DNA of 64,000 nt, from NCBI GenBank assembly GCA_013697785.1, contig JACCWE010000030.1:1-64000 (forward strand), read 5' to 3'. The translations under genes were made by a program, and so were the position numbers. Positions 18,413 to 26,555 of this stretch are shown piece after piece. Under the pieces are notes generated by a model. That model had not been told where the DNA came from, searched no databases, and saw only the letters and a list, made by a program, of their open reading frames with translations. The stretch is from Gemmatimonadaceae bacterium (GTDB lineage: Bacteria > Gemmatimonadota > Gemmatimonadetes > Gemmatimonadales > Gemmatimonadaceae). Positions within the stretch are counted from its first letter, which is position 1; every line of letters starts with the position of its first letter.

Positions 18413-19010
18413 CCGGCTCCGCTCCCCAACGCTTCCCGAGCGAGTGCTCGACGCCGGCGTGGTCGAGCACGCGCGCGACGACGAAGTCGATGAGGTCGGG
18501 GATGCCGCGCGGCGAGTTGTAAAATCCAGGCGACGCCGGAAGCACGACGGCGCCCGCGCGCGTGAGACGCAGCATGTTCTCCAAATGGATGACGCTGAGT
18601 GGAGTCTCGCGCGTGACGAGAATGAGCTGCCGGCGCTCCTTGAGCGTCACATCTGCCGCTCGCTCGACGAGCGAGCGCGATGTGCCGGACGCGATCGCCG
18701 CGACCGTCCCCATCGAGCACGGGCAGATGATCATCCCGCGCGTGCGCGCGCTCCCCGATGCCGGCGCCGCCCCTCGATCCTCTGCGTCGAAGAGCGTGAT
18801 GAACGCATCCCAGCCGTTGGGTTCCGTGCGCTCGCGCAGCTCCTGCACCGACCCGATGCCCGACTCCATCTGCAGCAGCCGCCATCCGTGCGACGAGATC
18901 ATCAGCCACACCCGCTCTTCCGCGCGCACGAGCGCCTCGAGCAGGCGTACCGCGTAGGGCGCGCCCGACGCGCCCGTGATCGCCAGGACGATCGGCGCCC
19001 GCTCCGTCAT
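18399..19010 (-). CDS. ubiX: UbiX-type flavin prenyltransferase
   Basis: 203 residues. It starts RAPIVLAITGASGAPYAVRL, then MIICPCSMGTVAAIASGTSR and SLVERAADVTLKERRQLILV, LVTRETPLSVIHLENMLRL and a late LPASPGFYNSPRGIPDLIDF, all UbiX/Pad1 signatures. It attaches dimethylallyl to FMN to make the prenyl-FMN cofactor required by UbiD. The ubiD gene lies two genes upstream in the same operon, which supports the role. The ATG overlaps the stop of ubiA in an ATGA. In futalosine-pathway organisms the equivalent gene is called mqnM; that assignment is inference. Confidence 0.93.
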   Translation of the reverse strand: MTERAPIVLAITGASGAPYAVRLLEALVRAEERVWLMISSHGWRLLQMESGIGSVQELRERTEPNGWDAFITLFDAEDRGAAPASGSARTRGMIICPCSMGTVAAIASGTSRSLVERAADVTLKERRQLILVTRETPLSVIHLENMLRLTRAGAVVLPASPGFYNSPRGIPDLIDFVVARVLDHAGVEHSLGKRWGAEPDGEG

Positions 19011-19924
19011 TGCGCGAGCACTCGGCCCACGAGCACGAAGGCGAAGAACGTCACGCTCAACACACCGTTCATCGTGAAGAAGGCGGCGTCGATGCGCGAG
19101 AGATCCGTTGGCCGCACGAGCGAGTGCTCGTAGATGAGCAAGAGCGCGACCACGCACACGCCGGCCCAGTAGAACGCCCCCGCGCCGATCCCGATCCCGG
19201 CGACCGTGAGCATCGCGACGGTGAGCAGATGCAACCCGCGCGCGATCGCGATCGCCGGCGCAGTACCGTAGCGCGCAGGGAGCGAATGCAGCCCGTTCGC
19301 GCGATCGAACTCGATGTCCTGCAGCGCGTAGAAGATGTCGAAGCCGCCTCCCCAGCTCATCACTGCGGCGGCGAGCGCGATCAGCACCCACCACGGCTGG
19401 CTCCACGCGCCGGTCACCGCGAGATAGCCGCCCACCGGCGCGATCGACATCCCGACGCCGAGCACGAGATGCGCGAAGCGGGTGAAGCGCTTGGTGTAGG
19501 AGTAGAAGAGGACCCACGCGAGCGCGATCGGGGCGAGCGCGAAGCAGAGCGGGTTGAGCATCCACGCCGCGCCGAGGAAGATCGCGGAAGCCGAAAGCAC
19601 GGCAAGCGATGCCTCGCGTACCGACATCGCCCCGCTCGGCAGCTCGCGCAGAGCGGTGCGAGGGTTGAGCGCATCGATATGGCGGTCGGCAATCCGGTTG
19701 AAGCCCATCGCCGCAAAGCGGGCAGCGGTGAACGCGATGGCTACCCAGAAGATATCGACAAGCCGTACCTGCTTGACATAACTGGCGATAGTAACCCCCA
19801 CTAGAGCGAATGGCAGTGCAAAGAGCGTGTGCGGCAACTTCACGAAGTTCGCGTAGCGCACCAGCCGCGATGTCCCGCCAAACGTCTGCCCCTCCGGCCC
19901 CGGGATCACCCCCGGCCCGCTCAT
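19007..19924 (-). CDS. ubiA: UbiA-family prenyltransferase (menaquinone type)
   Basis: About 305 residues, polytopic. The first Asp-rich motif is FNRIADRHIDALNPRT (NxxxDxxxD) near residue 70, and the second GFDIFYALQDIEFDRANGL (YxxQDxxxDxxxG) near 195. Roughly eight or nine hydrophobic helices are seen. UbiA enzymes attach the polyprenyl chain to an aromatic acceptor at the inner membrane. It sits in a menG-ubiD-ubiA-ubiX cluster with 4-base overlaps on both sides. This fits MqnP of the futalosine route at least as well as ubiquinone UbiA. The much longer open frame upstream is not used because it overlaps ubiD. Confidence 0.9.
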   Translation of the reverse strand: MSGPGVIPGPEGQTFGGTSRLVRYANFVKLPHTLFALPFALVGVTIASYVKQVRLVDIFWVAIAFTAARFAAMGFNRIADRHIDALNPRTALRELPSGAMSVREASLAVLSASAIFLGAAWMLNPLCFALAPIALAWVLFYSYTKRFTRFAHLVLGVGMSIAPVGGYLAVTGAWSQPWWVLIALAAAVMSWGGGFDIFYALQDIEFDRANGLHSLPARYGTAPAIAIARGLHLLTVAMLTVAGIGIGAGAFYWAGVCVVALLLIYEHSLVRPTDLSRIDAAFFTMNGVLSVTFFAFVLVGRVLAQ

Positions 19925-21435
19925 CGCCTCACACTCGCCGGCCCCGCCGCCGCGGGTCCCGCGCCAAGCCCCAGCTCCGACCACATCGCGTCGACCTTCG
20001 CCTTCGTCCCCGAATCCATCTCGATCACCGTCGGCCACTCCCTGCTGAAGCCCTCTTCCGGCCACTTCTTCGTCGCGTCGATTCCCATCTTCGATCCGTA
20101 CGTGAACGCCCGACTCGAGTGATCCAGCACATCCACCGGCCCCATCGTGAAGCGCGCGTCGCGCTCCGGATCGATGTTGTTGAGCGCCACCCACCACGCC
20201 TCCTGCGGATTGCGCACGTTCACCCACTTGTCGACGATCACGAGGATCTTCGCGAGCGACATCAGTCCCTGCCCCCACATCGCGTTCATCACCTTGTACG
20301 CCTGTCCCGGATACTGCTTGTCGATGGAGACGAAGACGAGATTGTGGAAGATCCCCTCCGCCGGCATGTGATAGTCGACGATCTCCGGAACCGTGAGCTT
20401 GAGCAGCGGAAGAAAGATTCTCTCGGTCGCGTGGCCGAGGTAGAAGTCCTCCATCGGTGGGCGACCGACGATCGTGGTGGCGTAGACCGGATGCTCGCGC
20501 ATTGTGACCGCGGTGACGTGCACCAGCGGATACAGATCGGCCAGCGAATAGAATCCGGTGTGGTCGCCGAACGGCCCTTCCATCACGAGGGACTCTCCAG
20601 GATCCAGGTAGCCCTCGATCACGAACTCCGCGTCGGCCGGCACCTCGAGATCGCACGTCAGCGCCTTCACGAGCTTCACCGGCTCCTTCCTGAGAAAGCC
20701 CGCGAAGAGAAACTCGTCGATCGTCGGCGGCAGCGGCGCGGAGGCGGAGTACACGCTCGCCGGATCGGCGCCGATCGCGATACACACCGGCATCTTCTCG
20801 CCGCGCTCCGCCATCTCCCGCCAGTGCGCAGCGCCGACCTTGTGCCGCTGCCAGTGCATCGCGAGCGTGTTCTTCGACATCTGCTGCACGCGGTACATCC
20901 CGACATTCCGAATGCCGCGCACCGGGTCCTTCGAGATCACCATCGGCAGCGTGATGTACGGCCCGCCATCCCCGGGCCAGCACGTGATGATCGGCAGCTT
21001 GTCGAGATCGATGTCGGCGCCCTTCCAGACAATCGCCTGACACGCCGCCGCACCGCCCTTCACCCGCGGCGGATACTTGCCGATCTCGAGCAGCTTCGGA
21101 AGCATCGAGAGCTTTCCCATCAGCCCGTCCGGCACCTTCATCTGCACGAGCTCCGTGATGCGAGCGCCGATGTCGTCGAGGTCGGTGACGCCGAGCGAAA
21201 GCGACATGCGCTTCATCGATCCGAAGAGATTGATCGCGACGGGGTAGGCCGACCGCGAGCCATCGCGCAGCAGCACGTGCCCGAAGAGAAGTGCCGGCCC
21301 GCCGTGCGGGCTCTTCATCACGCGGTCCGCGATCTCGCACAGCTCGAGCTCGGCGCGCACTGGATGCTCGATGCGCACGAGCTCACCGATGGAATCGATC
21401 TGCGCGAGGAAATCGGAGATCGTGTCGAGGCTCAT
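19921..21435 (-). CDS. ubiD: UbiD-family decarboxylase
   Basis: 504 residues of the prenyl-FMN-dependent UbiD family. Seen are LPIITCWPGDGGPYITLPMV, IRNVGMYRVQQMSKNTLAMH, PLPPTIDEFLFAGFLRKEPV, EFVIEGYLDPGESLVMEGPF then GDHTGFYSLAD with the catalytic Glu region, and TIVGRPPMEDFYLGHATERI. Members remove a ring carboxylate. It is adjacent to ubiX, which makes the cofactor, and ubiA. In organisms using futalosine, the homologue MqnL acts after prenylation by MqnP, so this could be either. Start ATG overlaps the stop of ubiE. Confidence 0.93.
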   Translation of the reverse strand: MSLDTISDFLAQIDSIGELVRIEHPVRAELELCEIADRVMKSPHGGPALLFGHVLLRDGSRSAYPVAINLFGSMKRMSLSLGVTDLDDIGARITELVQMKVPDGLMGKLSMLPKLLEIGKYPPRVKGGAAACQAIVWKGADIDLDKLPIITCWPGDGGPYITLPMVISKDPVRGIRNVGMYRVQQMSKNTLAMHWQRHKVGAAHWREMAERGEKMPVCIAIGADPASVYSASAPLPPTIDEFLFAGFLRKEPVKLVKALTCDLEVPADAEFVIEGYLDPGESLVMEGPFGDHTGFYSLADLYPLVHVTAVTMREHPVYATTIVGRPPMEDFYLGHATERIFLPLLKLTVPEIVDYHMPAEGIFHNLVFVSIDKQYPGQAYKVMNAMWGQGLMSLAKILVIVDKWVNVRNPQEAWWVALNNIDPERDARFTMGPVDVLDHSSRAFTYGSKMGIDATKKWPEEGFSREWPTVIEMDSGTKAKVDAMWSELGLGAGPAAAGPASVRR

Positions 21436-22181
21436 GCTGCGCGCTCGCCGAAGTGCAGCGCGGAGATGCCGAAGGTGAGCGGCTCCCAGTGCACGTTCGA
21501 GATCCCCGCGAGGCTCATGCGCCGCGCGAGATGATCGCCATCGGGAAAGTTGTCCACGGAGCCCGGCAGATACTGATACGCCGTTCGATGCCCGCTCACG
21601 AGTCGTCCGATCACGGGCAGCACGTGGTGAAAATAAAAGTGGTACGGCACGCGCACCGCGGCCGAGCGTGGTGTCGAACAGTCGAGCACGACGATCCGTC
21701 CGCCTGGCGCCGTCACGCGCAGCATCTCGCGGAGCCCCGCATCGAGATCGTCGAAGTTGCGCGCGCCAAAGGCAACGATGATCCCCGCGACGCTCTCATC
21801 GGCGAGCGGCAGCCGAAGCGCATCCGCGACCACGGGGCGCACGGGCAGCGTGCGCGACTTCGCGGCGCCAGCGCGCAGCATCGGCTCCGCGAAGTCGGCG
21901 CCGATCACCTGTCCCGCAAACTTCGGCTCGCGCGCGATCGCAGCGCCGATGTCGAGCGTTCCCGCGCAGAGGTCGACGTATGTGCCCTGGGGATCGCGCT
22001 GCCACTCGAGAGCCGCGATCGCACGTCGACGCCATCCGCGATCGATGTTGGCGCTCAGAACGTGATTGAGAAAATCGTAGCGGGGCGCGATCTCCGAGAA
22101 GATGCGGCGCACGTAGGCCCGCTTTGCGCGTCCGCCCTGGGCCGCGGAGAGCGCCTCCTCCTCCTCGGTTATGGTGGACAT
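21432..22181 (-). CDS. ubiE: UbiE/MenG class I methyltransferase (demethylmenaquinone methyltransferase)
   Basis: About 249 residues. The family starts here with VRRIFSEIAPRYDFLNHVLS, then the SAM loop YVDLCAGTLDIGAAIA, VADALRLPLADESVAGIIVA, FGARNFDDLDAGLREMLRV and the conserved YQYLPGSVDNFPDGDHLA. It adds the final C-methyl in menaquinone (or ubiquinone) synthesis. ATG 22181 is chosen since upstream sequence is unlike the family and overlaps the divergent sigma-factor gene. It leads the operon ubiE-ubiD-ubiA-ubiX with ATGA overlaps. No chorismate-derived men genes are in view. Confidence 0.92.
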   Translation of the reverse strand: MSTITEEEEALSAAQGGRAKRAYVRRIFSEIAPRYDFLNHVLSANIDRGWRRRAIAALEWQRDPQGTYVDLCAGTLDIGAAIAREPKFAGQVIGADFAEPMLRAGAAKSRTLPVRPVVADALRLPLADESVAGIIVAFGARNFDDLDAGLREMLRVTAPGGRIVVLDCSTPRSAAVRVPYHFYFHHVLPVIGRLVSGHRTAYQYLPGSVDNFPDGDHLARRMSLAGISNVHWEPLTFGISALHFGERAA

Positions 22182-22205
22182 CCAGCGAAAAGTGCCGGAG
22201 CCCCA

Positions 22206-22225
22206 GTGAGCGCGCAAGCGCTCAC
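22206..22225. repeat. Perfect 8-bp inverted repeat in the ubiE-sigma factor divergent gap
   Basis: GTGAGCGC, a 4-base GCAA centre, and GCGCTCAC form a perfect inverted repeat. As RNA it is an 8-bp stem with a GCAA (GNRA) tetraloop; as DNA it is a candidate operator. It lies 25 bases from the ubiE start and 78 bases before the sigma-factor ATG. A TTATAC at 22255-22260 could be a -10 element for the sigma gene, though no clear -35 is seen. Confidence 0.5.
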
Positions 22226-22302
22226 GCTGGCTCACGTTAGGGGCGCGCCTTACCTTATACGCGACGAGCGAGATCCGCAGCGCTGTCTCTTTCTCCTGAT
22301 GA

Positions 22303-22905
22303 ATGGCCCTCGCTCTCGATCTCCGTAACCTTCCGGATGCCGATGTCGCTGCGCTCGCGAAAGAAGGGCGCGAGCCTGCCTTTCGGGAGCTGGTGCGGCG
22401 GTACGAGCGGCCCGTCTTCTCGCTGATCTTCCGCATGGTTCGCGACCGGGAGACGGCGGAGGATCTGGCGCAGGACACATTCATCAAGGTCCTCAACAAC
22501 ATCGATCGCTACCGGCCCGAGTTCAAACTGTCGAGCTGGCTGTTCAAGATCGCCAACAACGTCACCATCGATCATCTCCGCCGCCGACAGCTGGCGACGG
22601 TAAGCCTCGATGGCTCTCCGCACGCGGGCACGGCCGCCGAGGCGCAGGCCACCTCTCTGGACGTCGAGTCGCGCGGGCAATCCGCGCTCGAAGCCATCGA
22701 GGCCCGCGAGCTCGGGAGCGCCATCGAGCTGGCAATTGGCAAGCTCCGCCCCGAATACCGCTCCTGCATCCTCCTTCGCCACGTCGAGGGGCGGTCCTAC
22801 GAAGAGATCGCTGCCACCCTCGATCTGCCCCTCGGCACGGTGAAGACCTACATCCACCGCGCCCGCCACGAGCTCCGCGAGGCCCTCGAGGAGCTGCGCG
22901 AGTGA
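22303..22905 (+). CDS. RNA polymerase sigma factor, ECF type (SigW/RpoE-like)
   Basis: 200 residues. Region 2 is complete: FRELVRRYERPVFSLIFRMV, RDRETAEDLAQDTFIKVLNN and FKLSSWLFKIANNVTIDHLR. A variable linker follows, then region 4: LGSAIELAIGKLRPEYRSCI, RHVEGRSYEEIAATLDLPLG and TVKTYIHRARHELREAL. It has only sigma domains 2 and 4, so it belongs to the ECF group. A zf-HC2-type anti-sigma gene follows 79 bases downstream, the usual partner arrangement. Downstream genes encode envelope and protease functions, so an envelope-stress regulon is plausible but not shown. Confidence 0.93.
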   Translation: MALALDLRNLPDADVAALAKEGREPAFRELVRRYERPVFSLIFRMVRDRETAEDLAQDTFIKVLNNIDRYRPEFKLSSWLFKIANNVTIDHLRRRQLATVSLDGSPHAGTAAEAQATSLDVESRGQSALEAIEARELGSAIELAIGKLRPEYRSCILLRHVEGRSYEEIAATLDLPLGTVKTYIHRARHELREALEELRE

Positions 22906-22984
22906 CCTCTTCCCTCGATAAAGGCCTGTCAAACCGCCCTGAAACCTGCCCGGAACGGCCCCCGTATGACCCAGTGGAGGAATA

Positions 22985-23563
22985 GTGGAACGACACCTAC
23001 TGCCTGAAGAGATCGACCTGCTGCTGGACGGCGAGGTCGGATTCGGAACACCGCCGCTCAAGGCGCATGTCCGAAGCTGCGCTGTTTGCAGCGAGGAGCT
23101 GAAGGGTGCACGCGCGCTCGTCCGGCAGCTCGAGCATCTGCCGCTCATCGCCCCGTCGCCACTGTTCGCGGTTCGGGTCATGGAGCGCGTGCAGCTGTTC
23201 GTGCCCTGGCACGTGACGCTCTTCGACTCCGTGCGCGGCCTCATTCCGCAATCGCGCGCCCTTCGCTTCGCCGCCGCGGGCATGTTCGCGTCCATCGCGA
23301 TCGTGCTCACCGTCGTCTCGGCGTGGGTCTTCACGCGGATCGACGCGGTGATGTTCACCGCCGACCTCGTGCTCGAGCGCATCCGCAACGCCGCGCTCGG
23401 CGCTCTCGGCAGCGGGATCTCGGCGCTCTTTGGCGAAGCGGCTCGACCGCTGCTCGCTGGCGGGGCGATGGGGCTCGCGCTCGCTGCGCTCCTCCTGGTC
23501 GTCACCAGTGCGGCCGCTGCAATGATGATTCGTGTGGCGGCGGTTCGTGCGCGCCGGCGCTAG
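22985..23563 (+). CDS. Anti-sigma factor, zf-HC2-like with membrane helix
   Basis: 192 residues from GTG 22985, with GGAGG just upstream. The N-terminus has LLPEEIDLLLDGEVGFGTPP then a zinc-type HVRSCAVCSEEL (H-x3-C-x2-C), the ZAS signature of anti-sigma factors that hold ECF sigmas. A hydrophobic segment at about 96-118 (LRFAAAGMFASIAIVLTVVS) is one membrane helix, and a second near 165-185 (LALAALLLVVTSAAAAMMI) is another. It is placed directly after the sigma gene. The next gene starts 32 bases inside its end. Confidence 0.8.
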   Translation: MERHLLPEEIDLLLDGEVGFGTPPLKAHVRSCAVCSEELKGARALVRQLEHLPLIAPSPLFAVRVMERVQLFVPWHVTLFDSVRGLIPQSRALRFAAAGMFASIAIVLTVVSAWVFTRIDAVMFTADLVLERIRNAALGALGSGISALFGEAARPLLAGGAMGLALAALLLVVTSAAAAMMIRVAAVRARRR

Positions 23564-24671
23564 CGTGCGCAGCGCGCGACGCGGTGCGATCGCGCTGCTC
23601 GTCGTTGCCATCGGTGCAGACTCGGGAAGGGCGCAGGCCAGCGCTGATTCCGCTCGCGCTCTCGATCCGATCGCCGCTTCGCTCGACTCGCTGCATCGCG
23701 ATGCCAACGGGCTCTCGCTCGATCGCGCGGCGGTCAGTGCGAGCGCGCACACCGTCGAGGCCACCGAACATCTCACCGGCGACGTCGCGAGCTGGCACGG
23801 CCCGCTGGAAATTCGCGGCACGGTCGACGGCAACGCGGTCGCGATCGGCAGCGACGTCGTGATCCTCCCCGGCGGACACGTGCGCGGCGACGCTCTGTCG
23901 GTGGGCGGGGAAGTGCGCATGGCCGGCGGTATCGTGGAAGGCGAGTCGCGCTCGATCAGTGCCTTCAGTGTCGGCGCGATCACCGGCGAGCAGCTCACTC
24001 CCGCGCAGGCGCTCAAGCGATCGCTCTCGCTCGCAGTCGCCTGCTACCTGATTCTCGTCGCGATGGCGCTCGCCGTCGCGATTGGCGCGCGTACACATCT
24101 CGAAACGATAGCGGCGACGATTCGCACCGACTTCGCGCGCTCCTTTCTCTTCGGCCTCCTCGGCGAGGCCGCCGCAGTTCCACTGTTCGTGCTCTCGATG
24201 ATCGCGCTCGCGATCACGCTCGTCGGCATTTTGCTCATTCCGTTCGCCGCAGTCGCATACGCGCTCGGCGTGCTCGGCGCGACCGCGCTGGGCTTCCTGG
24301 CGATGTCGCTGCTCATCGGCGACGCGTCCATGCGGGGAGAGAGCTACGTGCGCGACCCGCGGCCGGTGGTGAGCCATCTGATCGCGGGGCTCTCGATCTT
24401 TCTCCTGCTCTGGCTGCTCGCTGGCGGCGCGTCGTTCATGGGGCTCGCCGGGAGCGTGCTTCGCCTGCTCGCGTTCCTCTGCACCTGGATCGCGGCGACC
24501 ATTGGACTCGGCGCGACGATCATCACCCGTGCGGGGACGCGCTCGCCGGTGTCGCTGCCGCAGATGCCTCCACCGCCGGTTGAATCGTACGCGTGGCAGA
24601 CGCCCACGCCCGTATCCGGAGTCGCTGCCGCGCGACGCCCGACGCCGGCGCCAAGGGCGAGCGAGCCATGA
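23532..24671 (+). CDS. Exported bactofilin-like protein with C-terminal membrane helices
   Basis: 379 residues from GTG. A signal-like segment (GAIALLVVAIGADSGRAQA) is followed by a repetitive stretch at about 75-150 (VEATEHLTGDVASWHGPLEI, RGTVDGNAVAIGSDVVIL, GHVRGDALSVGGEVRMAGG) that looks like the short beta-helix turns of bactofilins or polymer-forming proteins. Then come about five hydrophobic helices between residues 170 and 340 (CYLILVAMALAVAIGA, LFVLSMIALAITLVGILLI, IAGLSIFLLLWLLAGG, LLAFLCTWIAATIGLGA). I do not know a named family for the whole. It overlaps the anti-sigma gene by 32 bases and the next gene by four. Confidence 0.68.
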   Translation: MWRRFVRAGASVRSARRGAIALLVVAIGADSGRAQASADSARALDPIAASLDSLHRDANGLSLDRAAVSASAHTVEATEHLTGDVASWHGPLEIRGTVDGNAVAIGSDVVILPGGHVRGDALSVGGEVRMAGGIVEGESRSISAFSVGAITGEQLTPAQALKRSLSLAVACYLILVAMALAVAIGARTHLETIAATIRTDFARSFLFGLLGEAAAVPLFVLSMIALAITLVGILLIPFAAVAYALGVLGATALGFLAMSLLIGDASMRGESYVRDPRPVVSHLIAGLSIFLLLWLLAGGASFMGLAGSVLRLLAFLCTWIAATIGLGATIITRAGTRSPVSLPQMPPPPVESYAWQTPTPVSGVAAARRPTPAPRASEP

Positions 24672-25519
24672 AGACGCTCCTGTTGGTAGTCGTGTCGATG
24701 TTTGCGGTCGGTGCCCCGGGCGATACGGGAAGCTGGCGCTCACTCGCCGCGAGCCGACCACGCGGCACCGCGGACAGTCTGCGAGTCATCCTCCGCTACG
24801 ACGCCGGGACGCTCACGGTCGGTGCCGCGGCGGCGCCGCTGCTTTATGACGCGAAGGCGAAGTTCGACGCGAACCAGCAGCGCATCTCGCGCAGCTACAA
24901 CGCGGTCTCGCACACGCTTCGCGTTGGCCTCGACAGCTCGACGATGCGTACCGGCGCGCGCCACTCGACACGCAAGCGGAGCGACGGTGGCCGTCTGGAT
25001 CTCGCACTCGCAGCGGGAATTCCCGTGGACCTCGATCTCGACCTCGGGACCACGCGCGCGATGCTCGATCTGAGCGCGCTGTGGGTAGACGCGGTGCGCG
25101 TGTCAGCGGGCGCCACTGAGGCCGAGCTCACGTTCGGTAGTGCGAATCCCAAACCGATGCGTGATCTGTTCGTGGATGCCGGCGTGGGGAGCATCACGAT
25201 CCACTCGCTCGGCAACGCCCGAGCCGAGCGCGCGACGATCGCGAGCACGGTGGGCGCCGTCGATCTCGACATGGCGGGCGAGTGGACGGGCGACATGCCC
25301 ATTACGCTCCGAATCGCGCTTGGCTCCGCCACGCTCCGGGTTCCGCGCGACGTCGGCGTCTCGCTGCACCTGGCGCGCCGAATCGCCAGCATCGATTCGG
25401 AGGGCTTCGCCGAGCGTGACGGCGTGTCGTACAGCGCCGGCTACGACCAGGCCAAGCGCCACGTGATCGTGGACGGCAGCGCCACGCTGGCCAACGTCGA
25501 CGTCGTCTGGAAGGACTGA
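24668..25519 (+). CDS. Secreted protein of unknown function (toastrack/LiaF-C-like)
   Basis: 283 residues from ATG 24668, coupled to the preceding gene by ATGA. It has a short hydrophobic N-terminus (MKTLLLVVVSMFAVGAPGD), so it is probably exported. The rest is beta-rich with repeated short strands: VILRYDAGTLTVGAAAAPLL, LDLALAAGIPVDLDLDLGTT, VRVSAGATEAELTFGSANP, FVDAGVGSITIHSLGNAR and STVGAVDLDMAGEWTGDMPI. This resembles the DUF4097/LiaF-C 'toastrack' folds of putative adhesins and envelope-stress proteins, but I cannot name it. It is in the sigma/anti-sigma gene run. Confidence 0.65.
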   Translation: MKTLLLVVVSMFAVGAPGDTGSWRSLAASRPRGTADSLRVILRYDAGTLTVGAAAAPLLYDAKAKFDANQQRISRSYNAVSHTLRVGLDSSTMRTGARHSTRKRSDGGRLDLALAAGIPVDLDLDLGTTRAMLDLSALWVDAVRVSAGATEAELTFGSANPKPMRDLFVDAGVGSITIHSLGNARAERATIASTVGAVDLDMAGEWTGDMPITLRIALGSATLRVPRDVGVSLHLARRIASIDSEGFAERDGVSYSAGYDQAKRHVIVDGSATLANVDVVWKD

Positions 25520-25571
25520 GCGGCCAACTTCTTGCTTTGCCCTCTGGTTTCCGAACTCCTAGAGGGCTGCG

Positions 25572-26444
25572 ATGCGTTGGACACCCGGCGGTGAGAGCTC
25601 CAATGTAGAAGATCGTCGCGGATCGAGCGGCGGTGGTGGCGGTTTCGGTGGTATCCACCTCGGTATCGGCGGCACGGTCATCGTGCTCGTCCTGAGCCTG
25701 ATCTTTCACCGTAACCTCTTCACGCTGCTCGGCGATGGAGGTGGCGCGCCGGCGACGACTACGGCGTCGGGTGACGCGGCTCCTCCGGCGAGCGAGTCGC
25801 CTCAGGAGCACAAGGAAGTGCAGTTCGTTTCCTTCGTGCTCGACGATGCGCAGCAGACCTGGGCGGCGATTCTCCCCAAGGAAGGGGCGACGTATCACGA
25901 CGCGAAGCTCGTGCTCTTCCGCGGCGGTGTGCAGTCGGGGTGCGGACAGGCCGAGACGGCGATGGGCCCGTTTTACTGCCCACTCGATGAGAAACTCTAC
26001 ATCGACCTCGGCTTCTACGACGAGCTTCGCGACAAATTCGGCGCGCCCGGCGAGTTCGCACAGGCCTACGTGCTCGCGCACGAGCTCGGACACCACGTAC
26101 AGCACCTCGAGGGGATCGACGCGCAGATGCGCAAACTGCAGAAGCAGCATCCCGATCAGGCGAACGAGCTGTCGGTGCGGCTCGAGCTGCAGGCCGACTG
26201 CTACGCCGGCGTGTGGGGACACTCGACGCAGCAGCGCCAGCTCCTCGATCCGGGCGACATCCAGTCGGGGCTGCAGGCCGCCGCATCGGTCGGAGATGAC
26301 CGTCTGCAGAAGATGAGCACGGGCCATGTATCGCCCGACTCCTTCACGCACGGCACCTCCGCGCAGCGCGAATCGTGGTTCAAGAAGGGCTTCGACAGCG
26401 GCGACCCAAAGGCCTGCGACACTTTCTCCTCGAACGCGGCGTAG
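25572..26444 (+). CDS. Neutral zinc metallopeptidase, YpfJ family
   Basis: 290 residues. A Gly-rich start (RRGSSGGGGGFGGIHLGIGG) precedes one membrane helix at about 33-52 (TVIVLVLSLIFHRNLFTLLG), then an extracytoplasmic domain containing LGFYDELRDKFGAPGEFAQA, the zinc motif YVLAHELGHHVQHLEG and a third-ligand region LELQADCYAGVWGH. Ending FKKGFDSGDPKACDTFSS is typical of this family (PF04228, 'putative neutral zinc metallopeptidase'). The active-site motif is intact. The physiological substrate is unknown. It follows the previous gene by 52 bases. Confidence 0.9.
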   Translation: MRWTPGGESSNVEDRRGSSGGGGGFGGIHLGIGGTVIVLVLSLIFHRNLFTLLGDGGGAPATTTASGDAAPPASESPQEHKEVQFVSFVLDDAQQTWAAILPKEGATYHDAKLVLFRGGVQSGCGQAETAMGPFYCPLDEKLYIDLGFYDELRDKFGAPGEFAQAYVLAHELGHHVQHLEGIDAQMRKLQKQHPDQANELSVRLELQADCYAGVWGHSTQQRQLLDPGDIQSGLQAAASVGDDRLQKMSTGHVSPDSFTHGTSAQRESWFKKGFDSGDPKACDTFSSNAA

Positions 26445-26555
26445 CGAGCGCTCCGTTTTCCGTTTTGTCCGTTTCATCAAATTTGTTAACGCCTGTGTTC
26501 CAGCGCGGCCCATCCCTTGCCTTTCTCCACGCATGACAGTGCGGCAGGGAAGGCG

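Noticed and set aside
19810..21534. A 574-codon plus-strand frame over ubiD
   Set aside because: Antisense shadow of ubiD: His/Arg/Asp-rich and without recognisable motifs, while ubiD has all its family motifs.
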